Positions 26,679 through 35,516 of a stretch of 52,776 nt of DNA are shown one piece after another. This DNA comes from Planctomycetota bacterium (lineage in GTDB: Bacteria; Planctomycetota; Planctomycetia; Pirellulales; Pirellulaceae). The translations under genes and the position numbers were made by a program. The stretch is from contig VGZA01000042.1 of the NCBI GenBank assembly GCA_016872775.1, positions 1 through 52,776 on the forward strand, written 5' to 3'. Every line of letters begins with the position of its first letter. Position 1 is the first letter of the stretch. The notes under the pieces were generated by a model. That model was not told the DNA's origin. It saw only the letters and a program-made list of their open reading frames with translations, and did no database searches.

Positions 26679-27335
26679 TTAGCGCGGCCCCTTGGTTCCT
26701 GGAGCGGTGCCGCTTTTGGTCGTCGTCGACGGCCGGCCGCCGGTCGGGGCCGGCTTCGAAGCGACCTCCGTGTTGAGCGCCTTGACCACAAAGGGGGTCA
26801 TATCCATCTCTTTGTCGCTGTAGATAACGAGTCGACCGATGCCCGCCTGGACGGCAACGGGATTGCGCTCATCAATCTCCTGGCTGTCGAATCTCAACAC
26901 CAGTCGGCACTGAGCATTATTGGCGATGCGCGTCACTTCCTGCACCACTTCCTGATAGGTTTCATAGTGGATGCGGGCATCCTCTTCGCGCAGTTCCTTC
27001 TGCTTGATCATCTTGGTGACGTTATTGTCGGATTTTTCACGGGCGATCTCCTCTTCCAGCCGCTTGAAGTCCGGGGTGCCCAGGGCGAAATCCTTGATCC
27101 GCTCGATCTTCTTGTTGATCGCAGCGTCTTTCTCGGTCAGTTCCTTCTGGGCCGCCTGCGTTTTCTTGCCCAGCGCCTCGATCCGTTGTTTGTAACGTTC
27201 GTGTTTGGAAAAAATATAAGCGATGTCGACCAGCCCCACCGCCGATGCGTCATCGGAACCGGCATAGAGTGCAACCGGCCCTCCCAGAGATGACAGGATT
27301 ACGCTGGCAAGAACGATGAAACGAGAAACCGGCAT
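26679..27335 (-). CDS. OmpH/Skp-like periplasmic protein
   Basis: 218 residues. A signal peptide (FIVLASVILSSLGGPVALYA) is followed by VGLVDIAYIFSKHERYKQRI, then a long charged coiled coil (residues ~45-130), then VTRIANNAQCRLVLRFDSQE and a Pro/Thr/Gly-rich tail. This is the OmpH/Skp layout (chaperone for outer-membrane proteins), although planctomycete versions have not all been tested. The ATG at 27335 has AAGGAGG upstream; an out-of-frame ATG lies five bases before it. It is cotranscribed with signal peptidase I. Confidence 0.85.
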   Translation of the reverse strand: MPVSRFIVLASVILSSLGGPVALYAGSDDASAVGLVDIAYIFSKHERYKQRIEALGKKTQAAQKELTEKDAAINKKIERIKDFALGTPDFKRLEEEIAREKSDNNVTKMIKQKELREEDARIHYETYQEVVQEVTRIANNAQCRLVLRFDSQEIDERNPVAVQAGIGRLVIYSDKEMDMTPFVVKALNTEVASKPAPTGGRPSTTTKSGTAPGTKGPR

Positions 27336-27395
27336 ACCATGGCCCTCCTTGGCAACAAAAAACTGCGTTCCGACGTGCCACAACGGCTTGCGGTG

Positions 27396-27424
27396 CTTGT
27401 ATCACGTGGCACAAGGCGTGCCAA
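27396..27424 (-). promoter_or_regulatory. Candidate promoter of the OmpH/signal peptidase operon
   Basis: On the minus strand TTGGCA (27424-27419) and TACAAG (27401-27396) are 17 bases apart, about 60 bases before the OmpH-like start. Confidence 0.45.
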
Positions 27425-27610
27425 CAGGAAAATCCGCAAGCAATTTCCTGGAACGGGCATTCGCGGTTGCGGAAATCCCGCGGAAAAAGCCGTCTACTTT
27501 CCGCCTCCCCGACCCGCTGCCACGGTCGAACGGCCTCGATCGCGAACTAGTCGCCCGCCGAAGTCCGACTTGCTAGCATTCCCGAAATTGCAAACGCGAT
27601 TGTAATTTAT

Positions 27611-27625
27611 GCACGGAAACCGTGC
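27611..27625 (-). terminator. Stem-loop after the small secreted protein gene
   Basis: GCACGG and CCGTGC form a perfect 6-bp stem with a 3-base loop, 11 bases after the stop at 27636. The following bases are AT-rich but not a T-run, so termination is only possible. Confidence 0.35.
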
Positions 27626-27635
27626 CGTCGAGACG

Positions 27636-28049
27636 TCAACGGTACGGATTGACGACGACCTGTTGCTCCGGTGCCGACCAGCCAAAACCTTGCCGGTCGT
27701 CAACTGGTTTCGCTCGGAAATACGGGTTTTCGATCAGCTGTGGCTGGATTTCGACCGCCCATTTCCGCTCGCGTGCCGTCACTTTCTCGCCTTCCGAAGC
27801 GGGGAACGGACTGCTGCCATAATCCGAACGCTGTATCCGACCGCTGTAGTAGACCGGCGGACGGACGGAGAAGTAGGGTGGGGCTCCGACATAGTCGGGA
27901 GTATAGGCCCAGGTATTCCATCCGAACCAGCTGAAATTCCAGGTCCCGCCCCACGGGGAGCAGTTGAGTCCATCGCAGGCTGTTGCGGACTGCACGACGA
28001 GCAAGGTGATCGCGATAGCGGCGACAGAGTTCGAAGTTCTGGCGGTCAT
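27636..28049 (-). CDS. Small secreted protein of unknown function
   Basis: 137 residues. A signal peptide (SVAAIAITLLVVQSATA) ends just before CDGLNCSPWGG. The mature part is rich in Trp, Tyr, Pro and Gly (FSWFGWNTWAYTPDYVG, then YFSVRPPVYYSGRIQ) and ends in VVVNPYR. Such aromatic, Pro/Tyr-rich secreted proteins are common in planctomycetes, but I do not recognise a named family. The ATG at 28049 is the start that gives a signal peptide; the frame is open upstream to 28493 without plausible coding sequence. It faces away from queG. Confidence 0.6.
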   Translation of the reverse strand: MTARTSNSVAAIAITLLVVQSATACDGLNCSPWGGTWNFSWFGWNTWAYTPDYVGAPPYFSVRPPVYYSGRIQRSDYGSSPFPASEGEKVTARERKWAVEIQPQLIENPYFRAKPVDDRQGFGWSAPEQQVVVNPYR

Positions 28050-28322
28050 GATCTTCTTCGTTCGCGTAGAGCTGTGACTTGCCGGACCAGGGTGGGAAGA
28101 GGGGTAGCGAAATCTCCCATGCCCGATACTATTCACGTTAATTGCTGACCAGGTGACTGGCAACATTCCGGCGCGCGGAATTTTCCGCGACGGGAACCCT
28201 TCCGCCGGTAATGCCGTGGACGCCCATTCCGCGAACTGGGGAACTTCCCGGGCGGCGGGGAACTGTCGCGAGCCGGTTGCCCAGGACACCGGGCGTCGAA
28301 TGCCCCCCGCAGGATGACGCTG

Positions 28323-29435
28323 ATGGACCTCACGACTCGCATCCGCCGGCACGCCACGGAACTCGGCTTCACCCGAGTCGGAATCTGCCGCGCGCAAGCT
28401 CCGCCGCGATGGGGGCAATTCCGTGACTGGCTTGCGGCCGGCTACGACGGCGAAATGAGATACCTGCGGAATCGCGAGCAGGCATATGCCCATCCGCAGT
28501 CGGTGCTGGACGGTGTTGTCAGCGTGGTGATGCTGTCCTTGCCTTACAAGACCGCGATGCCGTCAAAGGCGGAGACGGGCACAGGCCGAATCTCACGTTA
28601 TGCCTGGGGGCCATGCGATTATCACGACGTGATCCACCGTAAACTCGATCAGCTCTGCTACCAGATCGTGCAAGCCGCGCCGACCGCGCAGGTGCGCGGC
28701 GTTGTCGACACGGCGCCGCTTCTGGAACGTGAGTTCGCCCAACTCGCCGGATTGGGATGGATTGGCAAGAACACGATGTTGATTCACCCGCAGGACGGGA
28801 GTTTTCTGTTTCTGGCCGCTTTGCTGACCGACCTGCCGCTGGACGACGATTCGCCTTTCGTCAGCGATCATTGTGGTACCTGTCGGGCTTGCCTCGACGC
28901 CTGTCCGACCCAGGCGTTTCCTCGCCCGTACCTGCTCGACGCACGCCGTTGTATCAGTTATCTGAACATTGAACTGCGCACGGCGATCCCGGAACCACTG
29001 CGAGCGCCGATGGCCGACTGGATTTTTGGCTGCGACGTCTGCCAGGAGGTCTGTCCTTGGAATCACAAGCCTGTCGCCGCACACTCTCCCGATTTCTCAC
29101 CCAAGGAAGGCAGCAATCCCCTGCCACTTGGCGGACTGTTCGCACTCGACGACCTGGAATTCCGCAACCAATTTCGTGCGACGCCGTTGTGGCGAGCCAA
29201 GCGTCGCGGAATCCTGCGCAATGCCGCGATTGTGCTCGGCAATCAGCGAGCTTGCGACGCGAAGGACGAACTGGCTTTGGGGTTGGTCGACCACGAGCCC
29301 CTGGTGCGGGAAGCGGCGGCCTGGGCGCTTGGCCGATTGCCGATACGCGAGGCTCGTGATCTGCTAAGATTGCGACACGGCGTGGAAACGGACCCGCTGG
29401 TCCGTCGCCGCATTGAAATCGAACTGGAACTTTGA
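28323..29435 (+). CDS. queG: Epoxyqueuosine reductase
   Basis: About 370 residues. It catalyses the last step of queuosine synthesis in tRNA, reducing epoxyqueuosine with cobalamin and two [4Fe-4S] clusters. Visible are VVDTAPLLEREFAQLAGLGW and WIGKNTMLIHPQDGSF (substrate/cobalamin domain), then CGTCRACLDACPTQAF and CDVCQEVCPWN (cluster Cys), and a C-terminal HEAT-like repeat (DHEPLVREAAAWALGRL). The start is MDLTTRIRRHA at 28323, or MTLMDL at 28314. The RluA-type synthase gene follows 21 bases later, so two RNA-modification genes sit together. Confidence 0.93.
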   Translation: MDLTTRIRRHATELGFTRVGICRAQAPPRWGQFRDWLAAGYDGEMRYLRNREQAYAHPQSVLDGVVSVVMLSLPYKTAMPSKAETGTGRISRYAWGPCDYHDVIHRKLDQLCYQIVQAAPTAQVRGVVDTAPLLEREFAQLAGLGWIGKNTMLIHPQDGSFLFLAALLTDLPLDDDSPFVSDHCGTCRACLDACPTQAFPRPYLLDARRCISYLNIELRTAIPEPLRAPMADWIFGCDVCQEVCPWNHKPVAAHSPDFSPKEGSNPLPLGGLFALDDLEFRNQFRATPLWRAKRRGILRNAAIVLGNQRACDAKDELALGLVDHEPLVREAAAWALGRLPIREARDLLRLRHGVETDPLVRRRIEIELEL

Positions 29436-29456
29436 ATCGCCCTGGGGCCCGACGGC

Positions 29457-30518
29457 ATGAAACCGGATGGATCACAGAACTTCCACGTAGCCGACCCGCA
29501 GGCGGGAAAAACTCTGGCGGCCGCGCTTCGCTTCTGGCTGTCCGGGCTCTCCTGGTCGAAAATCCGCCAGAAAATCGCCACGCGACGCGTCCAGATCAAC
29601 GGCAACCTCTGCCTGGACGAAGAACGCCGCTTGCGCGCCGGCGATGTCGTCAAACTGCTCGAACATTCGCTGGCTCCTCCGCCCGACGCTGCGGATATCA
29701 CGATTCGGTATCTGGATGCCCACCTTGTCGTCGTGGAGAAACCGGCGGGAATGACGACGATGCGACATTGGGAAGAACGCAATTGGTCTGTCCGGCGTTG
29801 TCAGAAGCAGCTCACGCTGCTGGAGATGTTGCCTCGAGTGATCGCGGAGGCCGAGACCCGTCGACAACGACCCGATAAGTCACGCCCTTCCCCCACTGCG
29901 CCGTCCCGGTCGCGAAAAGACCCCAACCGCGCGCAGGGCCGACTCCCCATGGTGCGCGCCGTGCACCGACTGGACCGTGATACCAGCGGGCTGATGGTTT
30001 TCGCGCGAACGGTACCGGCCGAACGGGGCCTCGTCCAGCAATTCCGACGCCACACCATCCGCCGCTCGTATCTGACCGTCGTGCATGGCCATCCCGCCGC
30101 TCAAACCATCCGCTCCCATCTCGTTCGCGACCGTGGCGATGGCCGTCGCGGCAGCACCACGTTGCCGAATACAGGTCAGTTGTCGGTGACCCATCTCCGC
30201 CCGCTTGAAAGGCTCGGACCCTACGAATTGCTGGAATGCCGCCTGGAAACAGGACGGACGCATCAGATTCGCATCCACCTGTCCGAAGCCGGGCATTTTG
30301 TTTGTGGAGACAAAGTCTATTGTCAGCCGCTGTTTGAAAAACCGAAACCGGACCGGAGTGGCGCCCCGCGGCTGGCCCTGCATGCGCGCGAAATCGGTTT
30401 TCTGCACCCGATCAGTGGCGAGCCACTGCATTTTGAAATGGAATTGCCAGACGACTTGCGGGATTTCATCAGCCGGCTGCGCAAGAATCGTCCCCAGGAG
30501 GGAACAGCCAGCGAGTAA
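29457..30518 (+). CDS. RluA-family pseudouridine synthase
   Basis: 353 residues. An S4 RNA-binding domain lies at the N-terminus (LSGLSWSKIRQKIATRRVQI, then DEERRLRAGDVVKLLEHS). The catalytic domain has HRLDRDTSGLMVFART, whose second Asp is the catalytic residue, and ETGRTHQIRIHLSEAGH. Between them is a basic, Pro/Ser-rich insert of about 35 residues (RPDKSRPSPTAPSRSRKDP) not typical of RluA, RluC or RluD. The RNA target cannot be told. It is probably in an operon with queG. Confidence 0.92.
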   Translation: MKPDGSQNFHVADPQAGKTLAAALRFWLSGLSWSKIRQKIATRRVQINGNLCLDEERRLRAGDVVKLLEHSLAPPPDAADITIRYLDAHLVVVEKPAGMTTMRHWEERNWSVRRCQKQLTLLEMLPRVIAEAETRRQRPDKSRPSPTAPSRSRKDPNRAQGRLPMVRAVHRLDRDTSGLMVFARTVPAERGLVQQFRRHTIRRSYLTVVHGHPAAQTIRSHLVRDRGDGRRGSTTLPNTGQLSVTHLRPLERLGPYELLECRLETGRTHQIRIHLSEAGHFVCGDKVYCQPLFEKPKPDRSGAPRLALHAREIGFLHPISGEPLHFEMELPDDLRDFISRLRKNRPQEGTASE

Positions 30519-30663
30519 CGGGGCATGCGGGATCGACGCGCAATGGATCCAAGTACCGTAAGTATCAGCTTGGATTAGGGTTAGATTCTTCGATCGCGTG
30601 CAGCGACAGTGGCCGTCAGCCCAGTTTGTGACGCGGACTCGTTAAATCTAATAGACCTTCAAT

Positions 30664-30960
30664 TCAAGACATCGCGCACCGCGAGGTGCGCGTCGAGTAA
30701 TTCCGCGTCGCGATCGGACAGTGTCCTGACCAGGTACTCCAGAAATTAACGACGCGGTGGGCAATACGATGGAACCATGAATCGGGCGTGGTTAAGGAAG
30801 TTCGGTGGGGAAAATCTCGGGCCAGTTCGTTCAGCTCATCGCGAAGCCGCCACAACACTCGGTACTTTGACTACTGGACCGCTCCGGTGGAGATTCCGAG
30901 TTCATCCGCCACCAGCGTAGACGACGCGCCCTCGACCGTGCACCGCCAGGCCGCTCAAGG
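30664..30960 (-). pseudogene. Remnant of an ECF sigma factor region 4
   Basis: Read on the minus strand, one frame gives WRCTVEGASSTLVADELGIS, then TGAVQ, a TAG stop, and SKYRVLWRLRDELNELARDF. This matches the end of a planctomycete ECF sigma factor (an EG.....VA.ELG.S.GAV helix-turn-helix followed by AKSRVLRRLREEL). The frame is intact on both sides of the stop, so one substitution may have caused it, but nothing upstream of ~30960 belongs to a sigma gene because the TPR/FkbM gene ends there. The tail after ARDFPHR shows no family similarity. Confidence 0.6.
30673..30692. repeat. Perfect hairpin with GNRA tetraloop
   Basis: CGCGCACC, GCGA, GGTGCGCG: an 8-bp stem with a GCGA loop inside the decayed sigma region. 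There is no T-run. It could be a small structured RNA element or chance. Confidence 0.4.
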
Positions 30961-30961
30961 T

Positions 30962-33151
30962 TTATCGCCCCCAGAAATCTTGGGCGTTTTGCACCTTTCG
31001 CAATCCCTTGATCTCGACCCGGGCGCCAGCGGGTATCCCCAGCATGTTGATCGATACAAGGTTTGGGAATTCGTTTCGCGGATTGCCGAAATAGTTGTCG
31101 GAGCGGTAAAGCGGCGGAACGTGCCAGTAGAGCTGATAACCGATTTCCAACAGGAAGGAGATCAACTCGGGCGATTTCTCTGGCCGATCATTTTCCAGGT
31201 AAAGAAGCGGCTTGTCCCGTCGCAATGTCCGCAGACCACCTTGCAGCACCGCCAGTTCCATTCCTTCCACGTCCGCTTTCAGAAAATCGCAGCGCGGAAT
31301 CGACAGCGAGTCAATCGACAATAACGGGACCGGTTCACCGCGGTCATACGCTCCCAGCGCCAGACCACCAAAGTTATTGGGTTGATCGTACGCCAACCGT
31401 GGCACCTGGATCGACCCACATTCCGCTCCCAAAGCCGCATGGCGGCATTCCACATTCGCGAGGCTGTTGAGCGCAATGGTTCCGCAAAGGGCCTCAAACA
31501 GAGCCCGCTGCGGCTCAAAAGCCAGCACCCTGCCCTGATCGCCGACGAGTTTCGCCAGCGGAATGGTGTGCGCGCCGATATTCGCGCCCGCCTCAATCAC
31601 CGTCTGCCCGCCGCGCACGAATTGCCGGAACAGTTCGACCTCGCCCTCGGAGAATTCACCGTAGCATTCGATCGAACGCCCGATGTAAGTGTCCATTCGG
31701 TTGCTGATCAACAAGCCATGCCGCGCGCTGGTCAGTTGCTGGACGGCCGACGACGCCAGCCGAAACTCGTCCGGGCGACGCTTCCTGACGCGAGCATCGA
31801 TCGCCGGTAATTCCTCCGCAATCTGCCCGATCACGCTCGACCAATCCCCGACCCGCGGCTGCCTGAAAATCCGCAAGCTTGGGTACCAGGGGCTGTCGGT
31901 CCGATCGAGCATCCAGCGCCAGTCGGGAACGTGGGCGAGCAGCAGCCAGGTTGGAACGCCCAGGGATCCGGCGACGTGCGCGATCGCGGAATCGATGGTG
32001 ATGACGAGATCCAGGTTGCGCATGATCGCCGCCGAGTCCAGAAACGCCGCGCTCGATTCGTCCATGCCGGGAATCAGCTCGACGTCCAATTGTCCCGCAA
32101 AGCGATCACGCTGTTCCAACCCCGCGCCCTTCTGCAGGCTCAACCACTGGACTCCCGCGAACTTCTGGAGCGGAATCAGCTCTGCGAATGGGATGCTGCG
32201 AATGCGGTCGGCCTGATGCTGGGGGTTTCCCTGCCAGGTGAGCCCGACACGCATGCCCCCGAATTCCTCGAGCTTCGAGCGCCAGAATTCGACGCGATCC
32301 GCTTGCGCGTGCAGATAGGGCACGGAATTCGGAAACTCCCGCGGCTCGCAGTGGCCCAGTCGCGCAGGCACGCTCAAAAGCGGACACCATACGTCAAATC
32401 GGGGAGGCGTCTCCTGGCTGGGCACGAACCGGTCGACACCATTTCCCGACTTTAGAAAAGGAATGACCGCGGCGGGACATTGAAGTACGACCTGGCAATC
32501 GAAGCGGCGTTTTAGTTCCGTGCCATATCGAAAAAACTGGATCGTATCCCCCAGCCCCTGCTCCCCCACCAGCAAAAGCGTTTTTCCGTCCAGGCAGGAT
32601 CCGTCCCATGCCGGCTGCGCGGGGGCCGGAAAACTGCATTCGGGCAGCCGCAGCCTCCATTCGTACTCGGGCCATCCTTCGCGAAAATCGCCCCGCATCA
32701 GCCCGATTACACCGATATTCTTGTGCGTCTCAGCATCGTCCGGCGACAATCGCAGCGCCTGCCGGTAACACTCCAGCGCCGCATCGATTCGACCTTCCCA
32801 AAGCAGGGTCGTGCCTTTGTTGCGATAGGCATTCACGTAGTCGGGCTTGAGCAGCAGTGCTTGGTCAAATGCGGCGACGGCGTCATCGAGCCGCCGCAAC
32901 TGCCGAAAACTGTTCCCCAGATTGTTCCAGGCAACCGGAAAGCGCGATTGGATTTCCAGCGCCTTCCGGTAGGCTTGAACGGCTTCTTCAAATCGCTGTC
33001 GATCGTGGCAGACCATCCCCAGATAGCACCAGGCGTTGGCGTTCTCTGGCGATTCGCAAAGCACCTCGCGATAGACCTTCTCGGCCGACGCCAGATCGCC
33101 TGCCTGGTGCGACTTCCAACCCGCAACAAGTCGCGCTTCGAAATCCACCAT
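30962..33151 (-). CDS. TPR / glycosyltransferase-like / FkbM methyltransferase protein
   Basis: 729 residues in three parts. Residues ~1-165 are TPR repeats (NANAWCYLGMVCHDRQRFEE, then AWNNLGNSFRQLRRLDDA). Residues ~170-450 are a GT9/GT41-like domain usually found after TPRs (LLVGEQGLGDTIQFFRYGTE, MRVGLTWQGNPQHQAD, DLVITIDSAIAHVAGSLG). Residues ~475-720 are an FkbM-type methyltransferase (GGQTVIEAGANIGAHTIPLA, then CDFLKADVEGMELAVLQGG). The start is ATG 33151. It likely glycosylates and methylates a surface sugar or protein. The FkbM part is clear; the activity of the middle domain is inferred. Confidence 0.85.
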   Translation of the reverse strand: MVDFEARLVAGWKSHQAGDLASAEKVYREVLCESPENANAWCYLGMVCHDRQRFEEAVQAYRKALEIQSRFPVAWNNLGNSFRQLRRLDDAVAAFDQALLLKPDYVNAYRNKGTTLLWEGRIDAALECYRQALRLSPDDAETHKNIGVIGLMRGDFREGWPEYEWRLRLPECSFPAPAQPAWDGSCLDGKTLLLVGEQGLGDTIQFFRYGTELKRRFDCQVVLQCPAAVIPFLKSGNGVDRFVPSQETPPRFDVWCPLLSVPARLGHCEPREFPNSVPYLHAQADRVEFWRSKLEEFGGMRVGLTWQGNPQHQADRIRSIPFAELIPLQKFAGVQWLSLQKGAGLEQRDRFAGQLDVELIPGMDESSAAFLDSAAIMRNLDLVITIDSAIAHVAGSLGVPTWLLLAHVPDWRWMLDRTDSPWYPSLRIFRQPRVGDWSSVIGQIAEELPAIDARVRKRRPDEFRLASSAVQQLTSARHGLLISNRMDTYIGRSIECYGEFSEGEVELFRQFVRGGQTVIEAGANIGAHTIPLAKLVGDQGRVLAFEPQRALFEALCGTIALNSLANVECRHAALGAECGSIQVPRLAYDQPNNFGGLALGAYDRGEPVPLLSIDSLSIPRCDFLKADVEGMELAVLQGGLRTLRRDKPLLYLENDRPEKSPELISFLLEIGYQLYWHVPPLYRSDNYFGNPRNEFPNLVSINMLGIPAGARVEIKGLRKVQNAQDFWGR

Positions 33152-33758
33152 GACTCTTGTTCCTGATCGACCGTCCCAGGATCTTCGCAACTCTATTTAG
33201 ATGAAAGTCGCTGGCTTGACAATGGAAGATGTTCGATCGAGTCGATTTATCAGCCCGTCCCCCGTGCGTTGTCAGCTCTTAGACTTAGGGAACGACGGAC
33301 TTCCAGGCCGGCGCAACACACGTCGCGCAACGGACTTGGAAGTCCGTTGTACGGAGTGCCAACCCCAAGTCCTCGCTTGACAATGCATGAGGCCCGGCAT
33401 GGACGCTCGAAAAACGTCCGAATATCAGAGAGACCGAGGCCGCGGAACTGCCCTGCTTGGTGTTTGGGGCTCAGACGCCTCCCCGAACCGGCAACCATTC
33501 CGGGTAATGCCCGCGCCAACGTGACTCGCGGTCGCAATCGGCATCTCGCGAGGACGGCCTTCGGTACCGGATCACTAAGCCTGCCGTGGCCCGCGTGGGC
33601 GGAATGATCGGCCGCATGTTGCGAGTTGCCCGCCGCGAACTGCTGCGGGCTTTGCAAGCATCTGGTTTGTTGTATCCTGGCGAGAAGTGAAGCAAGGGGA
33701 CCAGTACAATGCGTGGCCCCCGGGGATCGGCTCCACGAGGGCCGAGGGATCAAAGCCG
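33152..33758. other. Divergent intergenic region with palindromes
   Basis: About 600 bases between divergent genes. No credible gene is seen. It holds an inverted repeat at 33294-33349. A weak promoter-like pair (tttgca, tatcct) occurs near 33651-33678, upstream of the DUF1501 gene. Confidence 0.4.
33328..33349. repeat. 22-bp palindrome (caacggactt centre)
   Basis: CAACGGACTT, gg, then AAGTCCGTTG form perfect 10-base arms. A related half, gacggacttcca, lies at 33294-33305. It looks like a REP-type intergenic palindrome. Confidence 0.55.
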
Positions 33759-35201
33759 ATGCAACCTCCAGGCGACATTCATCATCGGATTGCACGCCGG
33801 ACCTTCCTTGGGCGAACCAGCGGATGGCTAGGCGCGACCGCGCTGGCCTCGCTGCTGCAGACTCCAGGCCCGTTGTCGGCCGTCGATTGGCTGGCAACGC
33901 AAGGGGTCGTCACTCCGACGCATCATCGGCCGCGGGCCAAGCGTGTCATATTCTTGTACATGTCCGGAGGACCTTCGCAGTTCGAGACGTTTGATAATAA
34001 GCCGAAACTGACGGAGCTTACCGGTGCTCCGATGCCTGCTTCCGTGATCAGCGGGCAGCCGATCGCCCAACTGCAGGGGCAAAAACTCTACTGCCTCGGA
34101 TCGCAGTTTCCGTTCCGTAAATGCGGCCAGTCGGGGCAGGAAATCAGCGAAGTCCTGCCGCGGATCGGATCGATCGCAGATGAGATCTGTATTGTGCGGT
34201 CGATGGTCACCGACGCGATCAACCATGATCCGGCCCATACGATGATGAATACCGGGACGACGATTTCCGGTCGACCGAGTATGGGGTCGTGGATTCACTA
34301 TGGCCTGGGAAGCGAGAATCAAGACCTGCCAGGATTTGTCGTGCTGACATCGCAAGGAGGAAGGAATCCTCAACCGATCTCCACAAGACAGTGGCACCAT
34401 GGTTTTCTGCCGGCCACTCATCAAGGAATTCAATTCCATTCCCAGGGCGACCCCGTTCCGTATCTTGGTAGTCCCGCGGGTGTCGATGCCCAACGCCAGC
34501 AGGAAGTCGTCGACGCCGTCCGGCGCCTGAACCACGAGGAATTGGGAATCACGGACGACCCGGAAATATCGGCTCGAATTGCGCAACTCGAGCTGGCGTT
34601 CCGTATGCAGTCCAGCGTTCCGTCGCTCTTGGACATCCGAGACGAACCCGAATCGATACGGCAGTTGTACGGCGTCCAGTCGATCGACGGGAGCTTTGCC
34701 GCCAACTGCCTGCTCGCTCGGCGCATGGCCGAGCGTGGCGTGCGGTTCATTCAGCTTTACCATCGCGGTTGGGATCACCATAACGACATCAAGATGTTCA
34801 TGGGTAAATGTGCCGGATTCTGCGACCAGGCGTCCGCCGCATTGATCATGGATCTGAAGCAGCGCGGCATGCTCGACGAGACGCTGGTGATCTGGGGTGG
34901 CGAGTTTGGCCGCACGCCGATGTCCCAATCCGGCAAGGGAGAGCAGGTGGGGCGAGATCATCACATGCGGGCGTTCTCGATCTGGCTGGCGGGGGGCGGC
35001 ATTCGGCCTGGAATCACCTATGGTGCCACGGACGAGCTCGGCTACCACGCGGTCGAGAACCTGGTGCATGTGCACGATCTGCACGCGACCGTGCTGCACC
35101 TGCTTGGAATCGACCACCTGCGATTGACCGTCCGCTTCCAGGGTCGGGATTTTCGCCTGACCGACGTCGCCGGCTCCGTCGTCGCGCCGATCCTGGCCTG
35201 A
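33759..35201 (+). CDS. DUF1501 family protein (Tat signal)
   Basis: 480 residues. The N-terminus has a twin-arginine-like signal (ARRTFLGRTSGWLGATALA). The body is the sulfatase-like DUF1501 fold: VIFLYMSGGPSQFETFDNKP, DEICIVRSMVTDAINHDPAH, GVRFIQLYHRGWDHHNDI and LVIWGGEFGRTPMSQ. DUF1501 proteins are very abundant in planctomycetes and often pair with DUF1549/1553 cytochrome-like proteins, but their substrate is unknown. The ATG at 33759 gives a proper signal region; the frame is open to a GTG at 33687. No DUF1549/1553 gene adjoins this copy. Confidence 0.9.
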   Translation: MQPPGDIHHRIARRTFLGRTSGWLGATALASLLQTPGPLSAVDWLATQGVVTPTHHRPRAKRVIFLYMSGGPSQFETFDNKPKLTELTGAPMPASVISGQPIAQLQGQKLYCLGSQFPFRKCGQSGQEISEVLPRIGSIADEICIVRSMVTDAINHDPAHTMMNTGTTISGRPSMGSWIHYGLGSENQDLPGFVVLTSQGGRNPQPISTRQWHHGFLPATHQGIQFHSQGDPVPYLGSPAGVDAQRQQEVVDAVRRLNHEELGITDDPEISARIAQLELAFRMQSSVPSLLDIRDEPESIRQLYGVQSIDGSFAANCLLARRMAERGVRFIQLYHRGWDHHNDIKMFMGKCAGFCDQASAALIMDLKQRGMLDETLVIWGGEFGRTPMSQSGKGEQVGRDHHMRAFSIWLAGGGIRPGITYGATDELGYHAVENLVHVHDLHATVLHLLGIDHLRLTVRFQGRDFRLTDVAGSVVAPILA

Positions 35202-35226
35202 GCTTCTCGCGCTTTCTCGCTCGGCG

Positions 35227-35379
35227 CTATCCTTTTGAGCCGACTTGCGTCGAATTGACGACGGATTCGCCGTCGCCACCGGCCGTCGCCGTGGCGGACG
35301 ATTCGGCGAAAGTCCCGTGGCAGTAAGCGATTACACCCGCTCCCGGCTTGGGGCAACTGGTCTGGCATTTGGGCTGCAC
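35227..35379 (-). CDS. Possible small Cys-containing peptide (50 residues)
   Basis: It begins with GTG at 35379, preceded by GGAG eight bases upstream, and ends at TAG 35229-35227. The peptide has three Cys near the start (PKCQTSCPKPG, then VIAYCHG) and an Ala/Thr/Gly/Ser-rich tail (TFAESSATATAGGDGES). Most third codon positions are G or C, as in neighbouring genes. It points away from the candidate RiPP precursor at 35517 and converges on the DUF1501 gene. I recognise no family; it may be a real small protein, a second metal- or thiol-rich peptide, or chance. Confidence 0.35.
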   Translation of the reverse strand: MQPKCQTSCPKPGAGVIAYCHGTFAESSATATAGGDGESVVNSTQVGSKG

Positions 35380-35516
35380 GTTGCCATCTCCGATTTACGG
35401 CCTTGGTTCCGAAGGGACTGAGTGCCTCAAGATAGGCGGCGAAAGACAGCGCAGGCGTATTGCTGCCACAACGCACCGCGTTGGCAGGCCTGCGCCGGAC
35501 CCCACTGGAGAAACCT

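Noticed and set aside
33828-35279. Minus-strand frame of 483 codons antisense to the DUF1501 gene
   Set aside because: Shadow frame; the plus strand carries all DUF1501 motifs.
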